Under the pieces are notes generated by a model. That model was not told the origin of the DNA and made no database searches. It saw only the letters and a list, made by a program, of their open reading frames with translations. Made by a program: the position numbers and the translations under genes. DNA of 64,000 nt from NCBI GenBank assembly GCA_028023455.1, contig JAQFVV010000233.1, positions 932,001 to 996,000 on the forward strand, in the 5' to 3' direction. This stretch comes from Epiperipatus broadwayi. Lineage: Eukaryota; Onychophora; Udeonychophora; Euonychophora; Peripatidae. Positions 23,365 through 35,300 of the stretch are shown here, piece by piece; the stretch's first letter is position 1, and each line of letters begins with the position of its first letter.

Positions 23365-24015
23365 AATCAAATAGATACAAATCACTTTCAAGTCTAGGAA
23401 GTTGCAAAATTTGGAAGAAAAACTATTTCATATTAATTAAATGAGACATTGTCAGATTTTGTGAAGTTAGAGGAAATGGTAAAAAAAAAAGTTGATTTAA
23501 AAAGTGAACAAATATTTAAAAAAATTAGTGAAGTGGAATTCTTTATAAATAAAAAATGCAAAAACCACACAATGGTAATTAATGGCAGATCAAATAAAGT
23601 GACAAGATGACTTATTTAACTTAATCAAAGATATCAAATACAGGTAATTTAGGTTTATGTCTGAAAAAGTATAGGATTTTTATTTGAATGTACAAAATGA
23701 TTTTGTTCAGAGCAACCACAGTGACTTCAAACTATACAACAAAATAAAAAAAAGTATGTGGATGGATCAAAAGTAAAATATAAACAAAGAGTTGCAATTA
23801 TAATCATTAAAAAATTAAAAGGCTAAATAAGAATTGGCTGGAAATATTGCTAGAAGACAATGGAAGGACAGTTGAAGTCTAAAAGTGAATTCCAAAAGTT
23901 GATTAAAAAAAATTTACAAAAAGACTACAATGGGAGAAAAAAAAAGTTTGCTGGAGTGATAAAAAGGAGCAGAAAAACTAAATTAAACTTGGATGTTCTT
24001 CATCTTCCACTACAT
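23365..24015 (+). mobile_element. RTE copy E: internally deleted, old
   Basis: The first half (23365 to about 23720) matches the start of the RTE endonuclease region of copy B, from GATCACTTTCAAGTGAAGG through the sequence for GLCEVRRKGEE to VQKAFDQS. It then jumps directly to the 3' coding end (ATCAAAAG...ATTAAAAGGCT...GGCTGGA to the ACTTGGA...CTTCATC end). About 2.1 kb of endonuclease and reverse transcriptase sequence is missing between. All frames are broken. It lies just upstream of copy B in the same orientation. Confidence 0.75.
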
Positions 24016-24400
24016 TAAGAAGATGGTATATATATAAAAAACAAAAATGTAGTGCAATCTCCTGTATAATAGAAAGCTCTTACTGGGTCTTCTTTTTCAT
24101 TCACTGACAATAATATTACTAAATTCATTAGATAAAAAACAATTGAGCCTAATTTATAAGTTTTTTAATTAATTGTTCTCAAATGATCAACATACTGATA
24201 ATTAAAAAATAATAAAGGCATATATTTCAATTTATTTTATAAATTGTCATAATAACTCTCCACATTAGCTATAACAGATGATTAAAAAGAGATTGATTAG
24301 CACTATCAGTGAGGATTATTTGGCCTAGATAGATTAAAATCTTTTATAAAATTTGTATAAACTATATATAAGTAATTTTACATTTATATATAAATATATA
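24016..24400. other. Short non-coding stretch between two RTE copies
   Basis: A+T-rich sequence ending in a TATATAAATATATA tract directly before the target-site duplication of RTE copy B. No gene seen. Confidence 0.5.
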
Positions 24401-24737
24401 CCAAAATGGCTGCAGAAAGGAGTTTGCTATTAACTGAAAGAAGACCCTTTGATTTCTCTTGGAGGCCTTAGAGGAATTGAGCAGGGCAAATTCCTAATGT
24501 TCACTCCATACATTCTTGTCATTGCAAGTGTTATTACTGTGTGATTATTCATATAGTATATGGATATGGATGAAGTGCTCATCAACATGCATTAGCCAGC
24601 ATGGTGAGTTTATTGGTTTTTTTACCTCTGAGTTTAAGATCAAGAAACACTATGGGTTTTTTTTTCTCAGTTGCCTGATAAGGCAGAATGAATGTATGTG
24701 TAAATGATAAATATTTTTGCAATAGATATATACAATC

Positions 24738-27005
24738 ATGACAGACAAAAATAAATCATGGCCCTTATTCCCAGGAGGCTGTAAAGTCACCAACCAAGGC
24801 AGCAGTTGGTGGCTGAAGGCAGAGGGTGCTAAGAATCCCCTGATTGTGGACCCAGGCTGCCATTTGATGATGACTTTTTATTTAGGTACTTACAACTGCA
24901 GATCACTTTCAAGTGAAGGAAGATTGCAAGAATTAGAAGAAGAACTGTCTTATATTAAATGGGACATTATTGGACTTTGTGAAGTTAGAAGAAAAGGTGA
25001 AGAGACAATTGATTTAAAAAGTGGACATGTACTCTATTATAAAGGCACAAATATTGGAAATACAAGTGGAGTAGGATTCATTATAAATAAAAAGTGGAAG
25101 AACAACATTGTGGAGATTGATGGTGTATCGGACAGAGTGGCAAGATTAGTTATACAACTTAATAGCAGATACCAAATGCAGATAATTCAGGTTTATGCCC
25201 CAACAAGTTCTCATAGTGATGAAGTAGTAGAAGATTTTTATATGGATGTACAAAAGGCTTTTGATCAGAGTAAACAACATTTTAAAATTGTTATGGGAGA
25301 CTTTAATGCTAGAATTGGTAAACAAATGAAAGATGAAAGTGCTGTAGGTAATTTTGGTTATGGTAATAGAAATGAGAGAGGACATAGACTTGTGGAGTTT
25401 GCAAAAAAAGAAAACCTTTATATTATGAATTCTTTTTTTGAGAAAAATGTTAAAAGGAAATGGACATGGGAGCATCCAAATGAGGGTACAGCAGAAATGT
25501 ATTATATTTTGACTAACAGAAAATACATATTTCAAGATTGTAATGTTCTTAATAAATTTAACACAGGAAGTGATCATCGATTAGTAAGATGTAAGATACA
25601 TGTTAATGCAAAACTAGAGAGACAAAAATTATTAAGAAAAACAATATTTACAGTTGATATTCCTAATCTTCAGAAACATTCTAATGAATTTAAATTAGAA
25701 CTTACAAATCAGTTTCAAGTATTAGTAGATTTTGAACATGATTCAGATTTGAATGAAATTAATATGAAAATAACTGATACACTTTTAAAAACGGCAACAA
25801 AGATAGCTGGTAGAAAAAAGCAGCAATTGACCAATAAAATTTCTACTGAGACTAGAGAATTTATGAAGAAAAGAAGGAATATGAAGATATACAAAAATGA
25901 TGCATTAAAAAGGATTGAATATCTCGAATTTTGTAAAATGGTGTGGAAAAGAGTTGAAAATGATATAAGAAAGTATAACTGTGAACTAGCAAGGAAAGCT
26001 GTAGAAGAGAATAAAAGTCTCAAGAGTGTAAAACAACATTTTGGTATTGGTAGGAAATTTATATCTGCAATAAGAAAAAAAAATGGAATTATTACTAAAA
26101 AGAGAGATGACATCATGAAATGGGTAGAAGACTTCTATCAAGAATTATATAGTAATAAAGAACAAGTACCTCCTATATCTATTATATCTTTCAAATTGCC
26201 CAGAATTTTAAATGAAGAAGTGAGACATGCAATTAAATTTATGAAGAAAGGAAAGGCTCCAGGTAATGATGGAATTATAATTGATATATTAAAAGAAGCA
26301 GGTGAAGAAATAGAAATTTTTTTAGCAAAGTTATATACCAAATGTCTAAATGATAAAGATGTACCAGATGATTGGAAGAATGCAGTATTAATATTAATAT
26401 TTAAAAAAGGTGATAAAGAAGATATTAGAAATTACAGACCTATCAGCCTTTTATCAGTTTTATTCAAAATTTTTACCAAGATAATTACAACTCATCTACA
26501 GAGAACATTGGATTTCCACCAACCAAGAGAACAAGCTGGATTTAAAAGTGGTTTTAGTACAGTAGATCATATCCAGGTATTGAGAGAAGTTATAGAAAGG
26601 ACAAATGAATATGAGTTGCCATTATGCTTTGGATTTGTAGATTATGAAAGGGCATTTGATTCTATAAACATTTCTTCAGTGATTAAAGCATTGGATCATC
26701 AAGGTATAGATCCAGGATATTGTCATATTTTAAAGAATATTTATAAAAATGCAACAGCAACAATTAGATTACATAATGATACTAGGAAAGTCAACATTGA
26801 GAAGGGTGTAAGACAGGGTGACTCCATATCTCCAAAACTTTTTACAGCAGTGCTGCAAGAAGTATTTTGTGGATTAAAATGGGAAGCTAAAGGAGTGAAA
26901 GTAAATGGAGATTATTTAAGTCATTTAGATTTTGCAGATGATGTAGTTGTTTTTGCAAATAATGCTTTAGAGCTGCAGAGTTATCAGATGAAAGTAGGAA
27001 AGTAG
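24738..27005 (+). pseudogene. RTE copy B endonuclease-reverse transcriptase, main open part (755 codons)
   Basis: The N-terminal AP-endonuclease-like domain shows TYNCRS (Asn53), GLCEVR (Glu82), VMGDFNARIG (Asp188, Asn190) and TGSDHRLVR (277-285), so its catalytic set looks complete. The RT domain shows KAPGNDGI (507-514), NYRPISLL (565-572), motif A GFVDYERAFDS (632-642), motif B KGVRQGDSISPKLF and motif C FADD (732-735). The ATG at 24738 is the first in frame. The frame breaks at about 26975, where roughly 16 bp present in copy C between two CTGCAG/TTGCAG repeats is missing, giving a false ending. Known role: nicks target DNA and reverse-transcribes the element RNA at the nick. Confidence 0.9.
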
Positions 27006-27660
27006 GACTAAAGATAAATGTTAAAAAGACTAAAGTAATGTTTAATGGATTTTCTCAAAATATGAAAATAAAGATTGATTATGATGAGTTAGAAGAAGTT
27101 AACAGTTACAAATACCTTGGTCAGATTATTAATACAGATGGAAACATAATGGATGAAATTAATCATAGAATTAAACTTGGTTGGAGTGCTTTTGGTAGAA
27201 ATAACTTGATACTAAAAAGAAATATGCCTATGTGTTTGAAAAGGAACGTTTTTAATAAATGTGTTTTACCAGTTCTTACTTATAGATCTGAGACCTGGAC
27301 ACCTATAATAGAAGAGCAATACAGAGACTTCAGACCACTCAAAGAAGTATGGAGAAATGCCTGTTGGGCATAACTAGACTAGATCAAAAACACAATATAT
27401 GGGTAAGAGAACAAACAGGTGCTACTGACCTCATTGAAAAAATTAAAAGACTGAAGTGGAGTTGGGCTGGACATATTACTAGAAGAGATGATAATAGATG
27501 GACAATTGAAATCTTAAATGGGATTCTAAGAGATTGTAAAAGACCTAGAAAGAGACCAGGTATGAGATGCATAGATGAAATAAGAAAGCGTGTGGAGTGA
27601 TGTGGAGAAAAGAAGCTAAATATCAGAGAAAATAGATTGAACTTGGAGAGACCTTCATCC
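27006..27660 (+). pseudogene. RTE copy B, C-terminal part of the same protein (frameshifted)
   Basis: Continuation after the 26975 deletion. A 111-codon open piece from 27038 (NGFSQNMKIKIDYDELEEV) is cut by a small insertion at about 27300 next to TWTP. A further 83-codon piece (27349-27600, with WSWAGHITRRDDNRW) ends early near GTGGAGTGATG, where copy A reads on. Each break can be placed by comparison with copy A, which is open through the region. The domain after the RT fingers and palm is basic and of unknown precise role. Confidence 0.85.
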
Positions 27661-27680
27661 TGCAGTGAATTGATAATGGT

Positions 27681-27693
27681 TGATGATGATGAT
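27681..27693 (+). repeat. (TGA)n tail of RTE copy B
   Basis: Four TGA/GAT units close the element, matching the CAT/TCA runs that close copies A and D on the opposite strand. RTE elements usually end in such short repeats rather than in poly-A. Confidence 0.85.
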
Positions 27694-27703
27694 ACCCCAA
27701 AAT

Positions 27704-30700
27704 TACCATAATTTCATCTATAAATAAAAATTTCTTGCACTCTCACATTTGACAGCATCTTTTTTTTAGTTCAATACATTAATAAATATTATTAATCATT
27801 TTTTAGACTAGAAACTGCATAATTTTTAGCTCAAATATAAATTTTAAAGTTGATATAGATAAGTACAAAACACAGAGAATAATGTCATGTGAGGAGTTTT
27901 GACTTAAGACAACTAAAGACCTAAGTCATTTATCGTTTTCAGATGTCATTATCCATGTCTTTAAAGTGTGTGTGGTGAGATAGAAGTTTTAAATATATAT
28001 TGAGATATTGTAGAAAGGGGAAGAAGGAGGGAGTTAAATTAAAAATAGCATGTGATTATATTTTTAAAAATAAATACTGTATATTAATCTTTAATTAGGT
28101 TTAAAGTTTTTATTTTGACTAAAGATGATAGGATAATCAATAGCCTAAGAAAATGATTAATAATATTTACTTAAATAAAATATTGTTAAAAGCATAAGTG
28201 CAAGACATTGTGGATTAAATTATAGTAATTTGATATTGATAAATAGAAACAAAGAGCATTGAAAGACTAAGAGATTATGACCTGTATCAATTAAAGAGAG
28301 TTTATTCAGCCGCAAATACATCTTGGGTGTATTTATCTTTTTTATGTTTTAAAATATATGTGACATTAAGTATATTAAGCACACAAAATAATGTCTAAAA
28401 ATAGTAAAAATTAGGATTCAAGAAAATTAATTCAAATGTGTGCTAGGATTTTAAACCAGATCTTGATCTACCATTATATATCCTTTATTAACATTATAAA
28501 ACATCTAGTGAAAAATCAATTAGATTTAAAACAGATCTATTTATCGTTTATAATTATCAAGGCTAGATGTAATCATACACACTTATATAATATATGTTAA
28601 AACAAATTAATGAAAAAAAAATTCGTTTGATTTAGTTAAAACATTGAGCCAGTTTTAAACTTATTATAAAAAAAATACTAAAAATAATTTTTTATTACTT
28701 TTTTTTTTCAAGTTATCATTGGGTTTGCTCAGTTTTCAATGTAGTCTTGAATATGAGCAACAATTTTTTTTTGTCCAAATTCAATAGTAAAGCCAGTTGG
28801 GTTTAATCGTATTAGACATTTCTGGAGTCTTGTCCAATAATATTGATCACGATTGCTGCATTTATGTGTTTCAGAAATAGAGAAATGAGTCAGTTTCAAT
28901 ATTCTACTCAAAGAATTAACTCTTTAATATATTTAATGATAAGTTTGTTTAATCTATTGTAACATAAAGGGATGTGTTGGAATTTTATTGATATTTACAA
29001 ATATCTAGTATATTGATTATAAGTTAGTTTTTTTAAATTTCTTGTGAGGGTCAAGTTGATTTATGTTGGCAATGCAAGAAATTATGCAATATTAGTACAT
29101 CAGTAGGCAAAAGTGAATTATTTTTTGCTGACACAAAACGAATCGGGGATTGTTTAACTTTTTTGATATCATAAAATATATACATGTTTAAAACATCTAT
29201 TTTAAGATGTACTATCTGCTTGATCCTCATTTATATATCCCCAAAGATGATTATGAATATTGAAAATTTCTTTTAACACAGAAGCTGGATTGCATATTTA
29301 AAAATTATCTTTCCCGATAATGATTGCTATATCACTTGAACTATTTTCAATAAAAAGTATACTTTGATTATATTTGGCGGTGTGTGTGTGTGTGTAGATA
29401 AACTATGTTTTTATATTCAATCTTTCAAGTACCAATGTAAAACAAAGGATTTTAAAAAGTAACATAAGAAGAATGACGATTCTCCTAAAGAACAATTTCA
29501 TTTATAGTATGTTATACAATTGTAAAAAAATTTCTAATCGAAGAATAAATGTTTCTTAGAAGGCAAAATTTACCTGTAAACTAAACTGTTCCGTGATTTG
29601 TCAACATCATGTTGTTTTTCATTTTGAGAAATCATAGCTAGCAACTCTCACTTTCCTTTCCAAATTATTTAAATTTCATACACACATCATATATAAATAC
29701 ACATCATATCTAAACATTAGTTCACTGGTTTAATTATTTCGGATCGCATTACTAAATTACATTAATTTGGTAAGTAAATGATATACAGTACATCTATAGA
29801 TTATTAACCTTTTGTAAAAATTATAAATACAAACTTTTTCAAGAGACAATAAGTTATTTCATCCTATAATGAGATTCATTAAAAAGTTGATATAAAAGCA
29901 AAACATTCTTTAAATAGATCAATGCAGGCCATATGTCTCATTTATAGTTTTCATAATGAAATAATAAAAGAAAAGGCACTATTTATCAGACCTCCAAGTT
30001 ACCAGACGGTCAGAATTTTTATAGTTCTTCATTCTTGTTTAATCGACTACATGAAAGAAAAATTCTAAATATGGAATCTTAAAAAAAATTAGATGTTCTA
30101 GATTTGAATCCCAGATCAGGGGCACTAGCTTCTATTTCGGGAAGCACTTAAAAAGAAAAAAAATAAACGATTTATAATATTGCAAATATATAATGTTCTC
30201 TATACAATCGTTTAAATAGTAAGTGCTATTGTAGTAAACGACACCACTTAGAATTCGACAAAATTAAGCGGTCTTTCTTCGCGAAGTTTTCTTTGGTTAC
30301 ACGGAATATTATCTTACATCATTAAAGCAAGGGGTGTGAATATTAATCACTTGAATTATTTATTGTAAAATATTTGTTTATTAAATAGATTGGTTTTTAT
30401 TTAACAAAGTATAGAAATTCATTTTTATTTAAAATTTTGTAATAAACATTAATATCGATAAATATATAAATACAATGAATTACAACATGAATATATATAT
30501 ATACTGCATACATGTATTATACACGCTCACAAATATTTATTTGATGAATATATTTGAATTATAGTGTCATTTTAGATTTCTTATTTAGTTATAATTAGTT
30601 TGAAATCAGTGTTTTATTGAATTAAGTTTGTTTTGCTAGTGAGTGCAGCTGCAACGCGCCCTGTCTTTTTTCTAAATTGATCTAAATAAGTTAGCGATTG

Positions 30701-30729
30701 AGCATTCGCATAATTGTCGGGAATTTGAA
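27704..30729. other. Non-coding stretch, no gene seen
   Basis: A+T-rich DNA with a TG run at 29381-29395. CpG dinucleotides become more frequent from about 30170 onwards (for example TCTTCGCGAAG at about 30277). No protein family recognised. Confidence 0.4.
29381..29395. repeat. (TG)n microsatellite
   Basis: A short uninterrupted TG run after GGCGG. Otherwise unremarkable. Confidence 0.9.
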
Positions 30730-30734
30730 GCTTT

Positions 30735-30985
30735 GTAGAAGCAACGTTATTATGAGGTCGAAAATGTCACAAGATAAATGTTGTATTCAAAAGGTCCTAA
30801 TGGCTTTTTTAATGATGACTTTGTTTCTGGAAGTAAGAGACAAATAGCTGATGCTAAAATCGTTTGGCAAAAACGAAGTTGTTCGATATAACAGTTGTAC
30901 TCTGTTGGCCAAGCGAAATTGCCTCCGGGTACTTGAGCCAATTACCCGCGATGGCTCTTCGCTTGACCTAATAAATGTCAACCAT
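30735..30985 (-). pseudogene. Probable histone H3-like pseudogene fragment
   Basis: Read on the minus strand, the DNA follows the part of a histone H3 gene that encodes the region from the end of the N-tail through the alphaN and alpha1 helices and into alpha2. The best block (30875-30905) resembles the codons for KSTELLIRKLPF, with GAGTAC..AACTGTTA..TCGAA..AACTTC in order. Blocks before it resemble GVKKPHR and GT, and a block after it resembles LFEDTNLC. Several indels break the frame (2 nt missing within the STE codons) and stops occur, so it cannot make H3. The alignment was made by eye against general knowledge of H3 coding sequence. It could be a divergent H3 variant relic. Medium confidence. 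Confidence 0.45.
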
Positions 30986-31009
30986 TATTAAATGGATTTG
31001 AAGGCGTGG

Positions 31010-31262
31010 TCATTATTGACCAATCAAACACCCAGAGATTTAACGCACGACTGCATTTAGTATCATTGCCTATAAAGTCGAATAATACTCAACGTCACGA
31101 GAAAAGTTTTTTTCGTCTTGAATTTAAAAAATATATATATTTAGATATAAAAAGAAAAAGAGCTAACAATAAAATTATTGTATTTTTAACAACAAAAGAC
31201 TGCGCTTAAAATACAAAAACTCCGCGGTGGTCAAATTTTGTTTTTGGCGCTAATGAAGGAAT
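31010..31262 (+). promoter_or_regulatory. Promoter-like cluster: CCAAT box, TATA box, E2F-like site
   Basis: GACCAATCA (31018-31026) is a CCAAT box that also reads ATTGG on the other strand. CCTATAAAG (about 31069-31077) is a good TATA box about 45 bp downstream. TTTTTGGCGCTAA (about 31240-31252) contains the E2F consensus TTTGGCGC. The patch is CpG-richer than the rest of the window. CCAAT, TATA and E2F sites are typical of histone gene promoters, and the H3-like relic lies directly to the left on the minus strand. No open gene follows on the plus strand, so this may be the relic of a histone promoter. Confidence 0.35.
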
Positions 31263-32262
31263 ACATTGAACTCATTCTTGACGTCTTTATTAACATTATC
31301 TATTAATCCAGTTAATAAGAATTTAATGAGGCAATTTTATTTCACAGGTTCTACTTTTATCTTTTGTCTATTTCAAAATGATAAAATATTTAGACAGGTC
31401 AAAATAAAATATATTACGTTCATTATTTTATTATCTCTGAAACGAAAATCAAATAATACAGTTAGCTTTTGGTAATACTCTTCCTATTCAGACTTTTTAA
31501 ATTATGTGGCTTCAACATTTTTTTATTTAGCTACCTTTTTATCTCGATGAATCTATACGACTTTCTTAATAAGCAATTATCTTTCAACGCATTATATTTT
31601 GAAATAATAAGGTAATTATTATAAATGATTATCCAAAATGATGTAGCCACACATATACATACGTTTAATGTAGTAACTGATCTTTTTATTTTATTATTAT
31701 ATATATATTTAGATTTTTGAAAGGATCTAGTGGTTGGTGCACCCCTCTGCACAACAATTTGTGTCCAGCTTTGGATGATTTTTTTATTATTTTCAAATCA
31801 CAAGCAGGTTTAGGATTTTTTGTTTTCACGTAGTTGACCTCAGCCAATTTCGCAAAACATTCCGTATTGGTTGGTAAATAGATGTTTCTCAAGCTTTCGA
31901 ATTAATCTGGATCAGTAAAATATCAATGAGCCGATTTAAATAAATAATAATGTCAACGTAATATTTGCGGTATAATATGAAAGGCACCGAGTTTAAATTT
32001 CAAAATTCAGAGCTGTATTTTGGATTAATAAATTAATGAAAAACCAAAAGGTCTTTTTTAAAAAATAAAGCATTTCTCTATAACAATGACAGCCAATGCA
32101 TTAGGTAAGTGATAGAGTTAGACCACAATCCCTGGATCTTGAGTTCCAGAAACTGCCATTCTATCATTGCATCAAACTAATCAGGGATGTACATGTATAT
32201 TTAAAATCCTTCAAGTCTGAGAAAGTTTACAAATTTAGTAATATGGATAATTATGTCATGAT
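31263..32262. other. Non-coding stretch, no assignable gene
   Basis: Less A+T-extreme than most of the window. A 68-codon minus-strand open frame (31892-31686, containing KAGHKLLCRGVHQPLDPF) is not recognisable and not supported by any neighbour. Confidence 0.35.
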
Positions 32263-32327
32263 AAAGTTGCAAATATAGCTCCTGGTTAACTCAGTGGAGA
32301 GCATGAGACTCTTTAAAGTTGCAAATA
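32263..32327. repeat. 13-bp target-site-duplication-like direct repeat pair
   Basis: AAAGTTGCAAATA at 32263-32275 and 32315-32327 borders the tRNA-half insert with no intervening bases on either side. Chance occurrence of a perfect 13-mer at both edges of such a small insert is unlikely. Confidence 0.8.
32276..32314 (+). mobile_element. Retroposed 5' half of a lysine-type tRNA with 13-bp flanking repeats
   Basis: The 39-bp insert reads like the 5' half of tRNA-Lys(CTT). An A-box-like TTAACTCAGTGG is followed by AGAGCATGAGACTCTT, which corresponds to the D-arm end, anticodon stem and the CTT anticodon. It stops about one base after the anticodon. The first eight bases match tRNA-Lys less well. 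AAAGTTGCAAATA stands immediately before (32263-32275) and immediately after it (32315-32327). This is the size and form of a LINE-type target-site duplication. No B box, 3' half or tail is present. Known parallel: tailless retropseudogenes of small RNAs made by LINE machinery. Confidence 0.7.
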
Positions 32328-35300
32328 CCAAAGAATTCCTATTTAATTTAATACATTAATCAAAGTGAAGTGTTAGCATTTACTATTGATTTAAAAAAAA
32401 AAATTGACTATGGCTTTAGTGCCCATGGTATTATAATATTTTTATCATCAGTCATGAAAGTGACAGATTAAATTAGGATATTTGCCATATAACTATAAAT
32501 AACTAGATACTATATTATATATTAGCAAGATTGCTATGGGATAACTAATGGGTGAGGGGGAATCCTAAGCCTGATTGTGATCTGAAAATAAATTTAAAGA
32601 TTTACTTGGTTCGGACTTAAATCCTGAATTGTAGAAGTGGAGGTTGATGTGCTACACTATGCTTTGGGGTCTTATTTAATGAATGACAATAGATTGTGCA
32701 ATAAATAATGGGCATCAATATTTGAATATGTATGAGTACTTACATCCCTCATTGGGGAATGAAGATCTGATTCACACTACTATCTGGTATCTATTCATAT
32801 TTAAACATTTCTATTGATGAAAGCATATTACTGTTATTAATAAACTATGAGTACATTTTTTATGAAAGTTACCAATGCAATAGCAGGTAAACATAAATAT
32901 TTGCTATACTCTGTTATTTATATATTTTGATACATATTTTTTACTTGTACTTATTTTAGTGAAAACATTTTTTATTATTGACTTTTGAGACATACATTTT
33001 CATTATTATCAAATTTATAAATAAAAATTATAGCATAGTTTGATATTGAATCTTACAATTTAATCTTCTTTATACACTTTATATAAATGAACAGATAGAA
33101 TCAAATATGAACTTGTAATAGCAATTTATGTACAGTTCATAGATATAATAAGCATAATATATATGATGAAACAGGTTAAATAAAAATTTTAGAATTAATT
33201 GAAAATCAGTAAAATATCTGATAGTTTATTTCTCACAATAATAAATAATCAATGAAGTTGTTTTAATTTATTTATTGTATTATCAATTGCTTTAAAATTA
33301 CACTTGAAAAAAACAGATTGATGATAACAGTTTATTTCAATTAAACAAACTGAAATCCTTCCCCATTTAACCCTTCTTTTCAATCAGAAATGATTTGTGA
33401 GTTGTTGTTTTTTTCACTACTAAATTACCACATGCAATTTAATGAAATTGCAGAATGATAAACTCAAGGATTAAAGTATGAGACCAGTTCTCAAACCAAC
33501 AACAACAAAAAAAGATTGGTTAATTAAATGTAGTCTTTTTCTTAACCTTCCCTTTGGGTACTTGAACATTACATGGCTTATAGAGCAACAAATTGCAAAA
33601 TTTATTATTACTTGAATTAAACTACTCAGGAAATTACTTTTAATAAATAAAAGTATTCCACTATTGATAATTAATCATAACTAAATGGTATATAAAATCT
33701 GTCTCGTAGTATATTTGTTGGATACTCTGCCTTGACTTCTTATTTTTTAGATTATCCCTCATCCGAACAAGACCATATATCACAAAGATATACAAGTGAC
33801 AAAAGCCAGACACACTCTCTCCCATGCCAGCATTTCATAAAAAAATGTTCATTCTTTAAACAAGTTAGAAGGATTCAATATCTAAATCCTCACACCCATG
33901 TTGATAGTTTGATAAAAATCAACATCTACCTTTGTGTAAAAGTGATGTAATGAAATATATTAAGCTGTCAGCAACAAAGAGTTCTATATGTTTAATACTC
34001 TAATCCACCTGAAAAGCAAAAGTTTTTCATGAAATGCATGCATAATGAGAAAGAGTGGTCTGACTTTCTAAGCAGATGGATATTTATAATTAGAAAAGAG
34101 ATACATTGATAAAACTATAAAAAAAAATGTATAAAAATTTTTATTCAATTATTAAGAGGTATATAATCATGCAGTTGTCTTACATCATCTTAGTGCAATA
34201 CACACATTTCTGTTTTACTCCTTTTGTGGGAGTGAATGATAGCAACATTCTGTGATAGGAATCTCAATTCAATAATGATAGTTCTAATAACTAATAACAT
34301 TCTTATTTTGTGTTTTATGATCTATTATTTTTGTAGATTCAAATAAATCTAGATTATAACTGCAATATTTATGTTATTATAGAACAAAATTTCTATTTAA
34401 ATTTTTTTTTCCAGTTTGGAATTTAATCTTCTCTTGAGTTGTGAATTAAACCAGAAAATTTTTGCTGCTTACTAAGCTTTCCACTAAATGCATCTATTTT
34501 TATTACTGATTTATATATGTACACAATACATGTAATGATGTATAAAAATAAGTAGGTAAGAATTATTTAAATGCATTGTAAAATTTATATTTCTGGTAAG
34601 CAGAAGATGAAATGCTTTGGGTGATTACTGAGCGTCAAATTTAAACAATCACAAGATGATTGTAGAAATCCAGCTGAAATGTTAGCACATCTTTAATAGT
34701 AACACCAGAAAAATGTGTGAATTGATAAATTAGAAATACATGCTTGTATTTTTACCCATCAAATCTTCACTTGTATATGTATAAAGTAACTGAGTCTAAA
34801 CTGTAAATAATAAAACACACACTATATTAATGTCTTAAGTAGTGTAATTATCTTTTTAAAATATTAATAACCAAGTATACATCTAGTGCAGCAAATGGCA
34901 AACAACTATTTCTTGTTTTAATTAAAAAATATTTTTTAAGGACCAAAAATGTTTAACATATTTATATACAAGATTTGTTTTGTCTTTTTTTAAAAATTAG
35001 TTTACTTAAAATAAAATGAAAGTATCAAAAATAATACAATCTCAACTTTGTTTATACTCAGTTTTTACAAAATTTGCCCCATGCATTCAATAAAATAATC
35101 TTACTTATAACCATATATATGATAAAAGACTAATCTTGGAAGTATAATCATGTATATAAAATACATGTAAATACATAAAAACGTTTATCATTTATATAAC
35201 ATTATAAATCTTTTTTTATTCATTAAAATCATTTAAGTTCTTATTAAGTTAATATGAGAAAAGGCGTAAGAAATATTGTTTTGAAGATTTTATCTACATA

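Larger units (their letters stand above)
24408..27696 (+). mobile_element. RTE copy B: nearly full-length RTE-type non-LTR retrotransposon
   Basis: About 3.29 kb, the usual RTE length. The 5' end begins GGCTGCAGAAAGGAG, exactly where copy C (40234) begins. There is a 5' UTR of about 330 bp, then one endonuclease-reverse transcriptase reading frame, a very short 3' UTR and a (TGA)n tail at 27681-27693. A 7-bp CCAAAAT lies directly before the element (24401-24407) and just after the tail (27697-27703), consistent with a target-site duplication. Three frameshifts in the C-terminal half make it inactive, but it is the best-preserved element in the window. Confidence 0.92.

Noticed and set aside
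24516-24707. 63-codon frame upstream of the RTE copy B protein
   Set aside because: Lies inside the RTE 5' UTR; copy C has the same region without a conserved frame, so it is unlikely to be a second element protein.
25146-25577. 143-codon minus-strand frame inside RTE copy B
   Set aside because: Antisense shadow of the endonuclease codons; a Phe/Ile/Ser-rich artefact.
31686-31892. 68-codon minus-strand frame containing KAGHKLLCRGVHQPLDPF
   Set aside because: Near the histone-like region but not matching any core or linker histone; no further evidence.
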